Shown here one piece after another: positions 1 to 8,349 of a stretch of DNA of 58,884 bases. Position 1 is the first letter of the stretch. Each line of letters starts with the position of its first letter. The stretch spans positions 1 through 58,884 of the forward strand of contig JADFNE010000025.1 of assembly GCA_022563535.1 (NCBI GenBank). The letters run 5' to 3'. The stretch is from Myxococcales bacterium. GTDB taxonomy: Bacteria; Myxococcota_A; UBA9160; UBA4427. Made by a program: the position numbers and the translations under genes. The notes beneath the pieces were generated by a model that was not told the DNA's origin, searched no databases, and saw nothing but the letters and a program-made list of their open reading frames with translations.

Positions 1-39
1 GGTCATTCCATGCGAGGCGTTGACGCTTTCATTTAGTTA

Positions 40-125
40 CGGGGCTTTGGGAGTGAGGCTCGGGGGGATCCTTCTACCCGGCTTGGTTGCCCGTTGGGCG
101 GTTAGGGAAAGGGCGGTTTGGTAGT
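40..125. repeat. left inverted repeat of the RAYT element
   Basis: It begins CGGGGCTTTGGGAGTGAGGC and continues through a G-run to AGGGAAAGGGC near 104-114. It is inverted relative to 1015-1103 and lies just downstream (on the minus strand) of the transposase stop codon. It is read directly from the sequence, and its exact ends are uncertain. Confidence 0.55.
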
Positions 126-172
126 GCGGACGGGGTGGGCGTCGGCGAGAGGGTTGGGGTGGGGGAGAGTTT

Positions 173-883
173 TTAGCCAGGTATTGCGGAGAGGTCGATT
201 AGACCGCGTCTGCGCCAGCCTTTGTTGAGGAGCCAGCTTGCTGCCTTGGCGACTCCTACTACTTCCTGAGTGGCTGCCTTCACTCGCAAGCTCTCAGAGC
301 TTGCGCGCCAGCCGTCGAACTGGCTGCCCGAAGAGGCCTCGTCGATCTTCACCGGCGGCGCATGCCCGTTCCGCTGTTTGAAGTGCTTTCGGATATTGAG
401 AAGTACGTAGCGAAGCGCGTTTCGCACCTGTGTGGGGGACGTGAGAAGCTGAACATGATAACGGCCTGCAATCACCTTACCGGTGCGCTTGAAGACACGA
501 TTCACAGCCAATGCAAACCGAGCAGCAATCGACTTCATGCCCCGGGAGAGGGCATCCTGAGACTCGGCCTCAACGATCATGTGAAGATGATTGTGCTGGA
601 TGGAATACTCAACCAACCGAAAGTCGCCGCGCTCACACCCCTGGGCGAAGGTCTTCCGCACTTCCATCACGAGTGATCGTTGCCGAAGGTTCGAGAGCCC
701 CTTTACAACGCGCAACGTCACATGGGCAGGAGTGAGTTCATTGAAATTAGATCGCTGTCGATGAGGCACTTGGCCCCGCACCAACCGCTTGGCACCAGCC
801 CCTTTGCGCGGGCCGCCATGCCCAGAGGTCATGCGCTTCTGCATGACGAAGTCAGCGAGTTCGAGCTGCTTGATTACTGCCAT
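173..883 (-). CDS. REP-associated tyrosine transposase (RAYT, Y1_Tnp family)
   Basis: The protein has 236 residues. It carries the HUH metal-binding motif HNHLH at residues 97-101 and a candidate catalytic tyrosine, Tyr142, in GRYH. These are the two hallmarks of Y1 single-strand DNA transposases. The N-terminus has the GGPRKGAGAKR basic stretch followed by HVTLRV (54-59). The C-terminus ends with a WLLNKGWRRRG block. Both are familiar in the chromosomal RAYT branch. Such enzymes nick and rejoin single-stranded REP hairpins and are usually single-copy and domesticated. The flanking inverted repeats agree with that role. The start at 883 gives the longest frame; a Met at residue 14 or 18 is possible. 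The frame is intact, so the protein may be functional. Confidence 0.85.
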   Translation of the reverse strand: MAVIKQLELADFVMQKRMTSGHGGPRKGAGAKRLVRGQVPHRQRSNFNELTPAHVTLRVVKGLSNLRQRSLVMEVRKTFAQGCERGDFRLVEYSIQHNHLHMIVEAESQDALSRGMKSIAARFALAVNRVFKRTGKVIAGRYHVQLLTSPTQVRNALRYVLLNIRKHFKQRNGHAPPVKIDEASSGSQFDGWRASSESLRVKAATQEVVGVAKAASWLLNKGWRRRGLIDLSAIPG

Positions 884-1014
884 GCCTCTACTGTAGCAGA
901 AACCATCGCCCTTACCAACCTAATAATGCGTCAGATAAACAAAATAAATACAACCACAACCCGTAAACTTTCATTCACCCACTGTCCGCGCCACCGCAAT
1001 GCCCATCAACGGCT

Positions 1015-1103
1015 ACCACTCCCGAAACTGCCCTTTCCCTCATTGCGCAAATGGCAACAAGCCCAGTAAAGCAAGCCCCCCGAGCCTCATCCTCAAAGCC
1101 CCG
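1015..1103. repeat. right inverted repeat of the RAYT element
   Basis: Read on the minus strand it starts CGGGGCTTTGAGGATGAGGC, matching the left repeat with a few changes, and continues to a shared AGGGAAAGGGC block at about 1026-1037. It separates the transposase from the convergent end of the downstream sugar reductase gene. Confidence 0.55.
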
Positions 1104-1134
1104 CAACAACCCAACCCCACCAGCGCGTAAGCCC

Positions 1135-2028
1135 TTACCCTCCACGCCCCGCACGCCACCCTCCAAGCAGTCCCGCCAACGTCTCCCGCAACGCAATTCT
1201 CGGTCGCCACCCCGTAGCGCTCTGTAGCCGCGCCGGATCTCCTACCAATTTATCCGTAGGCCGGAAGTATTCGGGGTTGATCGAGACTTCGGGATCAATT
1301 CCCGCAAGCTCAATCAGTGTCTCCAACAGCGTCGCAATCTTCAGCGGGATGCCGCTCGCGACATTGAAGACTTGGGGTTCGATTGCGGGGTCGAGCAGCA
1401 AGATATATGCGCTGACGACGTCTTCGACGTCGAGAAAGTCGCGCACCGATTCCAAGTTTCCCACGGTCATTCTCGGTTCGCGGATACCGTCTGCAATTTC
1501 TGCGATCTGTCGGGCGAAACTCGAGGCGACGAAGGTGTCGGATTGGCCGGCTCCCGTGTGATTGAATGAGCGGGTGCGCACGATGTTCAGGCCGCGCTCG
1601 GTTGCGAGGGCACCGAGCAACTCGCAGGCGACCTTGGTGCGGGCGTAGGGCGAGCCCGGCCGCAAGCCGCTTTCTTCTGTGTAGGCGAGAGCGTCTGCCC
1701 GGGTGGTCATGTAGCCGTCGGCGGTACCCACGAGGAGGACGCGAGTGCTGGGCATGCGTCGTTCGACGATGTCGATCAGATTGCGTGTTCCGAGGTAGTT
1801 GACCCGGAAGCTGTCGACCGGATCGCGCCAGGAAGCTGCGACCGAGCTTTGGGCGGCGAGGTGAACAATTGCATCGGGGGCTACCCGTACGAGTTCGGCC
1901 TCGAACGGGTCGAGGTCGCGAATGTCGAGGTTGTCCCCCGCGGCAAAGGCTTCGTGGCCTTCCGCGACCAAGCGGGGCATGAATCGACTTCCCACGAATC
2001 CGGACGCGCCGGTCAAGAAGACTCGCAT
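1135..2028 (-). CDS. NAD(P)-dependent sugar epimerase/reductase, GDP-6-deoxymannose reductase-like
   Basis: This is a short-chain dehydrogenase/reductase of the extended sugar-nucleotide family. The N-terminal Rossmann motif TGASGFVGS follows the start codon at 2028. NVDIRD-like and HLAAQSSV segments follow, and the active-site Tyr-x-x-x-Lys is seen as YARTK. The C-terminal substrate domain includes RPTDKLVGD. The overall pattern resembles GDP-4-dehydro-6-deoxy-D-mannose reductase (Rmd), which makes GDP-D-rhamnose for surface polysaccharide. Other GDP- or dTDP-sugar reductases cannot be excluded. The open frame extends upstream to 2100, but homology begins at the Met at 2028. The gene is divergent from the next gene, with 97 bp between them. 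No other sugar-nucleotide genes are near, so the pathway is unclear. Confidence 0.75.
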   Translation of the reverse strand: MRVFLTGASGFVGSRFMPRLVAEGHEAFAAGDNLDIRDLDPFEAELVRVAPDAIVHLAAQSSVAASWRDPVDSFRVNYLGTRNLIDIVERRMPSTRVLLVGTADGYMTTRADALAYTEESGLRPGSPYARTKVACELLGALATERGLNIVRTRSFNHTGAGQSDTFVASSFARQIAEIADGIREPRMTVGNLESVRDFLDVEDVVSAYILLLDPAIEPQVFNVASGIPLKIATLLETLIELAGIDPEVSINPEYFRPTDKLVGDPARLQSATGWRPRIALRETLAGLLGGWRAGRGG

Positions 2029-2089
2029 GGGAGCGCAGGCTGCCAGAGCCGTTGGAGCCCCGCAATGGGTGGGGGAGTCGCTCCCGCGC

Positions 2090-2118
2090 TTGACCCGCAC
2101 GATTCAAAGCACTAGGTG
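2090..2118 (+). promoter_or_regulatory. candidate sigma70-type promoter for the 2126 gene
   Basis: TTGACC at 2090-2095 and TAGGTG at 2113-2118 are separated by 17 bp. A start site 7-8 bp downstream would fall on or next to the ATG at 2126, and there is no Shine-Dalgarno sequence. The transcript may therefore be leaderless. Confidence 0.45.
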
Positions 2119-2125
2119 TCCGTGC

Positions 2126-2677
2126 ATGATCGTAGGTGTGGCGGGGCGAAACGGCGCCGGCAAGGGCGAAGTCATCAAACTCCTGGAAGCCAAGGGCTAC
2201 CTGGCGTTTTCGTTGTCCGACGTGATCCGCGATGTTCTCGGCGAGCGGGGGCTCGAGCCTAGTCGCGAGCGCATGATCGAGACCGGGCGCGAATTACGCG
2301 CCGAGGGGGGAGCCGGGGTCCTGGGCGAACGACTGCTCGCAAAGATGCAGGGCGATCGTGACTATGCGATCGATTCGGTTCGTCATCCCGCCGAGGTCGA
2401 TGCACTGCGCGCCGGAGGGCAGCCCTTCCTCTTGCTCTGGGTCACGGCCGATGAAGTAGTGCGCTTTGATCGCATGCAGGCGCGGGGACGGGTAGGTGAT
2501 CCCGAAACCCTGGAAGCACTGCGTGCGCTCGAGTCGCGAGAGCTCGGGAGTGCCGATCCAGCTGCGCAGCAGCTCGATGCCGTGGAGAAAATCAGCGACC
2601 AGGTGCTGCACAATGATCGCGGGCTCGAAGCCTTGTCCGAAGCACTCGAGCTGGCGCTCAGCGCCGCTTCGGTCTGA
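2126..2677 (+). CDS. P-loop nucleotide kinase-like ATPase (dephospho-CoA kinase / UPF0200-like)
   Basis: A 183-residue protein with a Walker A motif GRNGAGKG at residues 7-14. It then has a DVIR segment and an acidic/arginine-rich lid region around residues 105-130, typical of small nucleoside-monophosphate or dephospho-CoA kinases. The substrate cannot be assigned from the sequence. Archaeal UPF0200 kinases and deltaproteobacterial 'AAA family' kinases share this layout. The frame is open upstream to 1922, but the ATG at 2126 sits exactly at the start of the beta-strand leading into the P-loop and just after a promoter-like sequence. The gene stands alone and diverges from the sugar reductase. 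Confidence 0.65.
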   Translation: MIVGVAGRNGAGKGEVIKLLEAKGYLAFSLSDVIRDVLGERGLEPSRERMIETGRELRAEGGAGVLGERLLAKMQGDRDYAIDSVRHPAEVDALRAGGQPFLLLWVTADEVVRFDRMQARGRVGDPETLEALRALESRELGSADPAAQQLDAVEKISDQVLHNDRGLEALSEALELALSAASV

Positions 2678-2954
2678 GCGCGTTCCGCTCGTTCGATCAA
2701 ATTCCAGTCGCACTGTATGCGATCGACTCGATCGCAAATCCCCATGCTGAGCGTCGGGTTTTGTCCCGCGGATGCCCAGTGGTTTGCCTCAATCTAGTCG
2801 GGTTTTCAGCCGAAAGATTTACCTGCAATTGCCGCGTTCCGCGCGCGTTGCATTCCTAGAGGGGAACGAGTGGATAGGCTGAGTCGACACCGCGGACACC
2901 GTGATCAATGGGTTCGAGCCGAGGGCAGTGAACGAGTGCGCAGGGGAGGCGTTG

Positions 2955-4640
2955 ATGCGGCCTAGTCCTTTGCGTCTGATGGACCATCGCGAGTTTCCGG
3001 TGCTCTACGTCGACGATGAACCCGACAACCTGCGAATTTTCGAGCTGACCTTCCGACGAGATTTCAAGATCCTGACGGCGGCGAGTGCAGAAGAGGGCCT
3101 CGAAATATTAAACGACAACCCGATCGCCGTCGTGTTGTCGGACCAGCGAATGCCGGGGATGACCGGCGTTGAGTTCCTGGCACGCGTGCGAGAGATCGAT
3201 CCCCAGACCATTCGCATGCTGGTCACAGCCTACGGGGACGCAGAAACCCTGGGCGTCGCGATCAACGATGGCAGCATCTATCGCTACATCGCCAAGCCCT
3301 GGTCTCCTGATGATCTGGGCATGGCCCTGCGACGCGGAATCGAAGCCTACGCCCTGGACCGCGAGCGCGATTCGCTGATCCGGGAACTCACGCAGCTCAA
3401 CCAGCTTTCGAGGAATTTACATAGGGAACTGGATCTCGAGCGAGTGATCGATGTATTGCTGCAGGCTATCCACGAAGAGTTGGAATTCGACGGCGTGGCA
3501 CTGTTGTTCTTCGACGAATCGGGCGACCGACTCCGCTGGGCCGGGGCGGAGCCTCGCGACGAGGTCGCCGTCGAAATACAGAAGCTCGAAATCCGCCGCA
3601 GCAACGCACGCGAGTTCATCGAAGATCTCCAACGCGGTTCGACGCGGACATTGCGCGCCGAACAAGCGCAGGATATCCCTCGCGTCTTGCGCGACTGGCT
3701 GACCGAAGTGTCGGCAGACGAAATCTTCGTTGTCCCGCTTCGCGGTCCGAGCGGAGTGATCGGTGCGCTGGCGATAGACAATCGCAGCGGTGGCAAACGC
3801 TTCGGGGCCGACGACCAGATGTTGCTCGAAGGCATCGCGACCCAGGCAGTGATCGCGATCGAAAACGCGCGCATCGTCGCGGCCCTGCGCACAGCCCAGC
3901 ACCACGTGCAACGCGCTGACCGGCTCGGAACCCTCGGCACCCTGGCGGCCGGCCTCGCTCACGAAATCAACAATCCACTGGTCTCGATTCAGACCTTTCT
4001 CTCGTTGGCCCCGGAGAAGCGCAATACCCCCGACGACACGGAGTTTTGGCAGACCTATCACCAGCTGGCCTGCACCGAACTGGATCGCATCCGCGGGCTG
4101 GTCTCGAGCATGTCGCGACTGGCTCACGGGGGTACCGAGCGCGGCGAACCCGGCCAGGTGTGTCTTTCGACCATGGCTGAAGAAGTTGCGGTGTTACTTC
4201 AGGCCGAAGTGCAGGACGCGGGCATTCAATTGGTGCTCGACTGTGAGCCCGGGACGCCGCCGGTCTTTGGCGTGAGTTCGCACCTTCAGCAAGTCATGCT
4301 GAACCTCGTATGCAACGCGATCGCGGCAACACCTGAAGGGGGAGAAGTCGCCATTCGGGTGTCCCTCGACAGGGATGGAGAACGCGAGACGGTGTGTCTC
4401 CTCGTCGAGGATTCGGGCATCGGGATGGACGAAGAGAATCTCGAGCGGATCTTCGATCCCTTCTTCACCACCAAGGATCCCGATCAGGGAACGGGTCTGG
4501 GATTGATGATTACCGATCGAATCGTGCGCGATCACGACGGCTCGATCGAGGTGAGAAGTCGTCCCGGTGAAGGGTCGCGCTTCTGGGTTCGGCTGCCAGT
4601 CAAAGCCCCAATCGGTTCCGCAGAACTGCCCTCCGCTTGA
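2955..4640 (+). CDS. receiver-GAF-histidine kinase (atypical hybrid sensor kinase)
   Basis: A 561-residue signalling protein. An N-terminal receiver domain has the acidic pair in VDDEPD and phosphoacceptor Asp63 in LSDQRMPG. It is followed by a GAF-like domain (about residues 155-310), a dimerisation/H-box with His336 in GLAHEINNP, and an HATPase_c domain with an N-box (NLVCNAIAA), DSGIGM, FDPFFTTK and a GTGLGL G-box. No membrane segment is visible, so it is cytosolic. With the receiver at the N-terminus, it probably takes phosphate or a signal from another kinase before acting on its own targets. The start chosen is the ATG at 2955, preceded by GGGGAGG with 5-bp spacing. An in-frame ATG at 2901 lacks this. 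No cognate regulator is adjacent. Confidence 0.85.
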   Translation: MRPSPLRLMDHREFPVLYVDDEPDNLRIFELTFRRDFKILTAASAEEGLEILNDNPIAVVLSDQRMPGMTGVEFLARVREIDPQTIRMLVTAYGDAETLGVAINDGSIYRYIAKPWSPDDLGMALRRGIEAYALDRERDSLIRELTQLNQLSRNLHRELDLERVIDVLLQAIHEELEFDGVALLFFDESGDRLRWAGAEPRDEVAVEIQKLEIRRSNAREFIEDLQRGSTRTLRAEQAQDIPRVLRDWLTEVSADEIFVVPLRGPSGVIGALAIDNRSGGKRFGADDQMLLEGIATQAVIAIENARIVAALRTAQHHVQRADRLGTLGTLAAGLAHEINNPLVSIQTFLSLAPEKRNTPDDTEFWQTYHQLACTELDRIRGLVSSMSRLAHGGTERGEPGQVCLSTMAEEVAVLLQAEVQDAGIQLVLDCEPGTPPVFGVSSHLQQVMLNLVCNAIAATPEGGEVAIRVSLDRDGERETVCLLVEDSGIGMDEENLERIFDPFFTTKDPDQGTGLGLMITDRIVRDHDGSIEVRSRPGEGSRFWVRLPVKAPIGSAELPSA

Positions 4641-4742
4641 CGCCCCACGCCCGATGACAGACACTTCGCGCGCCCTGGCATCGGGCTGCGCATCGCTCTT
4701 CGCAGTTCGGCGCCCCAGCCTCGCGCCAGCAGCGGTCGCAAC

Positions 4743-5369
4743 TTGGAGAAATCTGTTCTGCAAAAACGAACATCGAATATTGCCGCGGCGAGCGCCGCGC
4801 TGCTGATCCTGGTCGCGGCAAGTCTCGCCCAGGGCGAGGGACCGGTGCGGATCGCGATCTTGCCCATCGTCGTGCACAGTGCTGACGACCCGACCTACCT
4901 GCGCAACGGATTGGCAGACATGCTCTCGTCGAGAATCGAGCAGGCCGGCGGATTTGAAGTCGTTCGCATCGACGATCTCGCAGCGGCAACCACCCGGCGA
5001 TCCGAAGCAATCGAATCGGGACTCGAGGTCGGAGTCGAGTACGTGCTCTTTGGCTCGTTTACGCGCTTTGGCGCCGGCGCCAGTCTCGACATGCAATGCG
5101 TCTCTACGCGGGAGGATTTCGAGGGCGATTCTCTGCGCGAGATTTTCGTCCACACCGGGAGCATTGGAGAGGTCATTGCAGATCTCGACGAATTAGTCGG
5201 CAAAGTGGGGCGCTTTGCAATCGAGGGATTCGTGGCCAAGGCCGATGTCGCGTCCCCGCCGCCCGCCGGCGGAGATTCCGATGCGACTGCGCAACTCGAG
5301 GAGCGCATTCGGAACCTCGAAAAGGCCGTGGCCAATCTCTCCGCCTCGGTCGAATCCGCAAAACCGTAG
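4743..5369 (+). CDS. predicted secreted protein with TolB-N/FlgO-like domain and C-terminal coiled coil
   Basis: A 208-residue protein starting at a TTG. It has a signal-peptide-like N-terminus: basic residues, then a hydrophobic AAASAALLILVAASLA stretch. The mature part opens with RIAILPIVVHSADDPTYLRNGLADML. This resembles the N-terminal domain seen in TolB/FlgO/CsgG-type lipoprotein and periplasmic families, which senses or binds partner proteins. After a Pro-rich linker, the last 35 residues form a heptad-like coiled coil (LEERIRNLEKAV). No lipobox Cys is seen. No Shine-Dalgarno is evident before the TTG, so the start is uncertain. The function is unknown; it may act as an envelope scaffold. 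It lies between the histidine kinase and a tRNA gene. Confidence 0.55.
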   Translation: MEKSVLQKRTSNIAAASAALLILVAASLAQGEGPVRIAILPIVVHSADDPTYLRNGLADMLSSRIEQAGGFEVVRIDDLAAATTRRSEAIESGLEVGVEYVLFGSFTRFGAGASLDMQCVSTREDFEGDSLREIFVHTGSIGEVIADLDELVGKVGRFAIEGFVAKADVASPPPAGGDSDATAQLEERIRNLEKAVANLSASVESAKP

Positions 5370-5457
5370 TGCCCGAGAGATTTTGCGAGCCATGGCTCGC
5401 CGGGCGACGACCTTGCGCTAGTGTTCGCGCCGCCTCGGAGCGGGGTCGGAAATTTCT

Positions 5458-5534
5458 GGCGGTGTAGCTCAGTCGGTTAGAGCGACGGCTTCATAAGCCG
5501 TAGGTCGCTGGTTCAAGTCCAGCCACCGCTACCA
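5458..5534 (+). tRNA. tRNA-Met (CAU anticodon; elongator Met or Ile2)
   Basis: A 77-nt cloverleaf with encoded CCA (5532-5534). The acceptor stem pairs GGCGGTG with CACCGCT (position 1:72 is a G-U wobble). The anticodon stem ACGGC/GCCGT encloses loop TTCATAA with anticodon CAT. The T-loop TTCAAGT is normal. The initiator signatures (1:72 mismatch, three GC pairs in the anticodon stem) are absent. It is therefore either elongator tRNA-Met or the lysidine-modified tRNA-Ile2. The lysidine enzyme gene tilS lies nearby at 8350. Confidence 0.93.
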
Positions 5535-5723
5535 CTCAAGTTCCCGACATAGGACGATAATTCGTCTTGCGGGGTGGCCAGCCGACTGGCTGCGAAATAC
5601 GGACCGTCCGGCATTCGCCCCGTTCGTGGCGTCGCCGGGCTTCCGGACAAGTCCGAACCGCACGATTTGCGCTCGGGATTAGAGACGACGAATCGGATGT
5701 CCGTCTGCTAGGCTCCCCCGGAG

Positions 5724-6614
5724 ATGTCGCGAACAGACCTCGAGACCTCCACCAGCGAGGCCGTGGCAGCCTCTCTGATCCCCAAACCAGCCCGGTTGTG
5801 GGTTTCTCATCGCTATCGCGCGTGGCGCGAGGGGCAGGACGCCCGTGCCTGCGACGCAATGGTGCTCTCGCGCGCCAAGAGCGGTCGCACCTGGCTGCGG
5901 GCCATGCTTTCGCGGCTCTACCAGCAGCATTACGGCCTCGAAGAAGCCCAGCTGCTCGAGTTCGACAATTTTCATCGACAAAACGCCGAGATCCCGACGT
6001 TCTACTTTACCCACGGCCAATACCTGCGGAAGCGCTTCGAGGACGCGGAATGGAGCCGCAGCTTCGGCGACCGGCGCATCGTGTTTCTCGTCAGGAATCC
6101 GTGCGACGTCGCGGTCTCCGAGTACTTTCAGTCGACCAAGCGCGCAAGTGACCGCAAGGTCGAGCTCTACGGAGTGGATCGCGACGCGTCTATGTTCGAC
6201 TTCGTGATGAGCGGGCCCATCGGCCTGCCGTCCATCGTCGAGTACCTGAACGGGTGGGCGCCCATCATGGCCGCGCACGGGCATGCGTTGGTCGTTCGCT
6301 ACGAAGACCTCCGGGCCGACCCGGTGCGGGGTCTGGGCCGGGTGTCCCGGTTCCTCGATGAGCCGTTTTCGGAGCAGGAGATCGCCGAGGCGGTCGAGTT
6401 CGCCGACTTCGAAAACCTGAAGGAACTCGAGCGCACGAATTTCTTCAACAACAAGCGCCTGAGTCCGAAGAATCCGGACGACCCCGACTCCTTCAAGGTG
6501 CGGCGCGGAAAGGTCGGCGGCTACGCGGACTACTTCGACGCGGAGCAGGTCGAGACGATGGAACAATACGTCCGCGGCCACCTCGATCCGGTCTTCGACT
6601 ACTTCCGCAGCTAG
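5724..6614 (+). CDS. sulfotransferase family protein
   Basis: A 296-residue PAPS-dependent sulfotransferase. The 5'-phosphosulfate-binding loop is SRAKSGRTWLR (about residues 49-59). The 3'-phosphate-binding strand is FLVRNPCDVAVSE (about 119-131). The C-terminal signature is KVRRGKVGGYADYF (about 258-271), equivalent to the RKGxxGDW motif of cytosolic sulfotransferases. It would transfer sulfate from PAPS to a carbohydrate, lipid or small molecule; the acceptor is unknown. GGAG lies directly against the ATG, with essentially no spacer, so the initiation site is not certain. It is convergent with the acyl-CoA ligase gene across a 40-bp gap. Confidence 0.85.
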   Translation: MSRTDLETSTSEAVAASLIPKPARLWVSHRYRAWREGQDARACDAMVLSRAKSGRTWLRAMLSRLYQQHYGLEEAQLLEFDNFHRQNAEIPTFYFTHGQYLRKRFEDAEWSRSFGDRRIVFLVRNPCDVAVSEYFQSTKRASDRKVELYGVDRDASMFDFVMSGPIGLPSIVEYLNGWAPIMAAHGHALVVRYEDLRADPVRGLGRVSRFLDEPFSEQEIAEAVEFADFENLKELERTNFFNNKRLSPKNPDDPDSFKVRRGKVGGYADYFDAEQVETMEQYVRGHLDPVFDYFRS

Positions 6615-6654
6615 CAGCCCGTTGTTTCATCGGATAAAGCCGCGCGCGGTACAC

Positions 6655-8262
6655 TCAACCCAGTCGGTGTTTTTGAACCTTGCCGGAGGCCGTCTTCGGT
6701 AGCGAAGCCACTGCATGGAAACTGTGCGGAAGCTTGTAGCTCGCCAGTTTTTCCCGCCCCCACTCGCGCAGTGCCTGTGGGTCGCAGTCACATTCCGCCG
6801 CCATCACTACGTACGCGGAGCCGACTTCTCCCCACTCGTCATGGGGGATCCCGACGACGGCAATTTCGAGAATTGCGGGATGTTTCTGGTAGGCGGCCTC
6901 TACTTCCGCCGGGTATACGTTCTCGCCGCCGGAGATGAACATTTCTCGCGAGCGACCCACCAGGGTGATGAACCCTTCGCGATCGATGCGGGCCAGGTCT
7001 CCCGTCAGCAGCCAGCCCTCGCGCAAGGTTTCGCGGGTGGCTTCTTCCTGGCGCCAGTAGGCCAACATCGTGATGGGACCGCGCACGACGATTTCGCCAA
7101 CTTGCGAGATGTCCCCGGGTTCTTCTTCCCCGGACGCGGCGACGTCTTCCCAGTTGGCAGGGCTTCCCGCGAGACTCTTGCGATTCACCACCCGCAGTTC
7201 CAGATGTTCGAGCGGTCGCCCCACACTCCCGGCCTTGCGCAGCGCCTGGTCCACGTCCAGACAGCACAGCATGGAAGTTTCCGTCTGGCCGTACCCTTGC
7301 TTGAGAATCACGCCCCGTTCGGCGAAGGCGCGGATGGTCTGGATCGAGGCGGCAGCGCCGGCAGCAAAGAGGAACTTCAGCGAACTCAGGTCGAAGTGCG
7401 ACGGCGCGGATTGTTGTAGACGCTTGAGCAGCCGCTCATAGTGGGTCGGCACGCCTCCCATGTAGGTGATCTGATGGCGCGGGATCGACTCGAGTACCGC
7501 CTCGGCGTCGAAACCCGATTGCAAGACGACGCAGGCTCCGGCGTGAAAGATCGGAAGCGACAAGATGTGCAGTCCCAGGGAATGGAAGAGTGGGGTGACC
7601 ACGAGGCAGCGATCGTCGGCTTGAATTGCAAAGCAGCCTTCGGCGTTCAGGCTGTTGAAGAGCGCCTTGCGGTGGGGGAGCAGGGCGCCCTTCGGCGCGC
7701 CGGTGGTACCGGACGTGTACATCAGCAGCATCGGATCGTCGGCGCGCACGGGGAGGTTGTCGTGCAGGGGCGAGGTCGCCCGAAGTTGGATTCTCCAGTC
7801 GTCCGGGTCCCGGGGAACCGAGATGCGATCGATTGCGGCGCCGGGAACCCGGTCCAGCAACGCATCGGATTTTTCATCCGAAAGCACCAACCGGGGCGTT
7901 GCGTCCGCGAGAATGAACTCGAGTTCAGCGGCTGCGAGTCGCGTGTTGATCGGGAGCGTGATGGCGCCAATCCTCGCGCCGGCGAAAACCGCCTCGAGGT
8001 ATGCCGGATGGTTGTCGAGCAGGATTGCGATGCGATCTCCGGGGACGACACCGCGTTCGACAAAGAGCTGAGCGAGCTTTGCGACGTCGTCTTCGAAGGC
8101 CGTGTAGGAACGGGTGTAGCTGCGGCCCTCGCGCTCGAAGACGAGGGCGCATCGCTCGCCGCCGAGCTCGGCCCAGTGGGAGATCCAGCTACCCGGATTG
8201 TGGGTTGCGTGTGCGGTCGCGGGGTCGGCGAGTGGGCGGTGTGAACGATCGGTGGGGGACAC
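6655..8262 (-). CDS. AMP-binding acyl-CoA ligase (fatty acid/aryl-CoA ligase family)
   Basis: An adenylate-forming enzyme that activates a carboxylic acid with ATP and joins it to CoA. Core motifs are in order: YTSGTTGAPKG (A3 loop), GYGQTETS (A5), GWLLTGDLARID (A7), GRSREMFISGGENVYP (A8), and a C-terminal LPKTASGKVQK with the catalytic lysine (A10). The length of about 535 residues fits the FadD/class I family. The substrate is probably a medium- or long-chain acid, but this is not provable here. The reading frame stays open to 8748, antisense to tilS, and that extension has no homology. I place the start at the GTG at 8262, just before the conserved N-terminus, without a convincing ribosome-binding site. 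Confidence 0.85.
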   Translation of the reverse strand: MSPTDRSHRPLADPATAHATHNPGSWISHWAELGGERCALVFEREGRSYTRSYTAFEDDVAKLAQLFVERGVVPGDRIAILLDNHPAYLEAVFAGARIGAITLPINTRLAAAELEFILADATPRLVLSDEKSDALLDRVPGAAIDRISVPRDPDDWRIQLRATSPLHDNLPVRADDPMLLMYTSGTTGAPKGALLPHRKALFNSLNAEGCFAIQADDRCLVVTPLFHSLGLHILSLPIFHAGACVVLQSGFDAEAVLESIPRHQITYMGGVPTHYERLLKRLQQSAPSHFDLSSLKFLFAAGAAASIQTIRAFAERGVILKQGYGQTETSMLCCLDVDQALRKAGSVGRPLEHLELRVVNRKSLAGSPANWEDVAASGEEEPGDISQVGEIVVRGPITMLAYWRQEEATRETLREGWLLTGDLARIDREGFITLVGRSREMFISGGENVYPAEVEAAYQKHPAILEIAVVGIPHDEWGEVGSAYVVMAAECDCDPQALREWGREKLASYKLPHSFHAVASLPKTASGKVQKHRLG

Positions 8263-8349
8263 GGCTGCGAGGAGTAACTGTATTGGGGGTGGATTGCCAG
8301 GGTGCTGGCTCGAGCCGGTGCGTGTGGGGATTGAAGCTAGAATCTTTCC

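Larger units (their letters stand above)
40..1103 (-). mobile_element. RAYT element bounded by imperfect inverted repeats
   Basis: A single Y1-transposase (RAYT) gene lies between two related sequences in opposite orientation. The left block (about 40-125) and the reverse complement of the right block (about 1015-1103) share a GGGGCTTTG start, then TGAGGCTCGGGGG, and further in AGGGAAAGGGC and GTTT. The similarity therefore runs over most of about 90 bp and is not confined to a short core. RAYT genes elsewhere are flanked by inverted REP sequences that the enzyme recognises. I infer this is one such unit. No target-site duplication could be identified, because the left boundary is only 40 bp into the window. 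The stretch 884-1014 is AT-richer than its surroundings and holds no other gene. Confidence 0.6.

Noticed and set aside
975-1196. 73-codon minus-strand ORF
   Set aside because: It spans the right inverted repeat and the end of the sugar reductase gene in another frame; Gly/Arg-rich composition is expected from the repeat.
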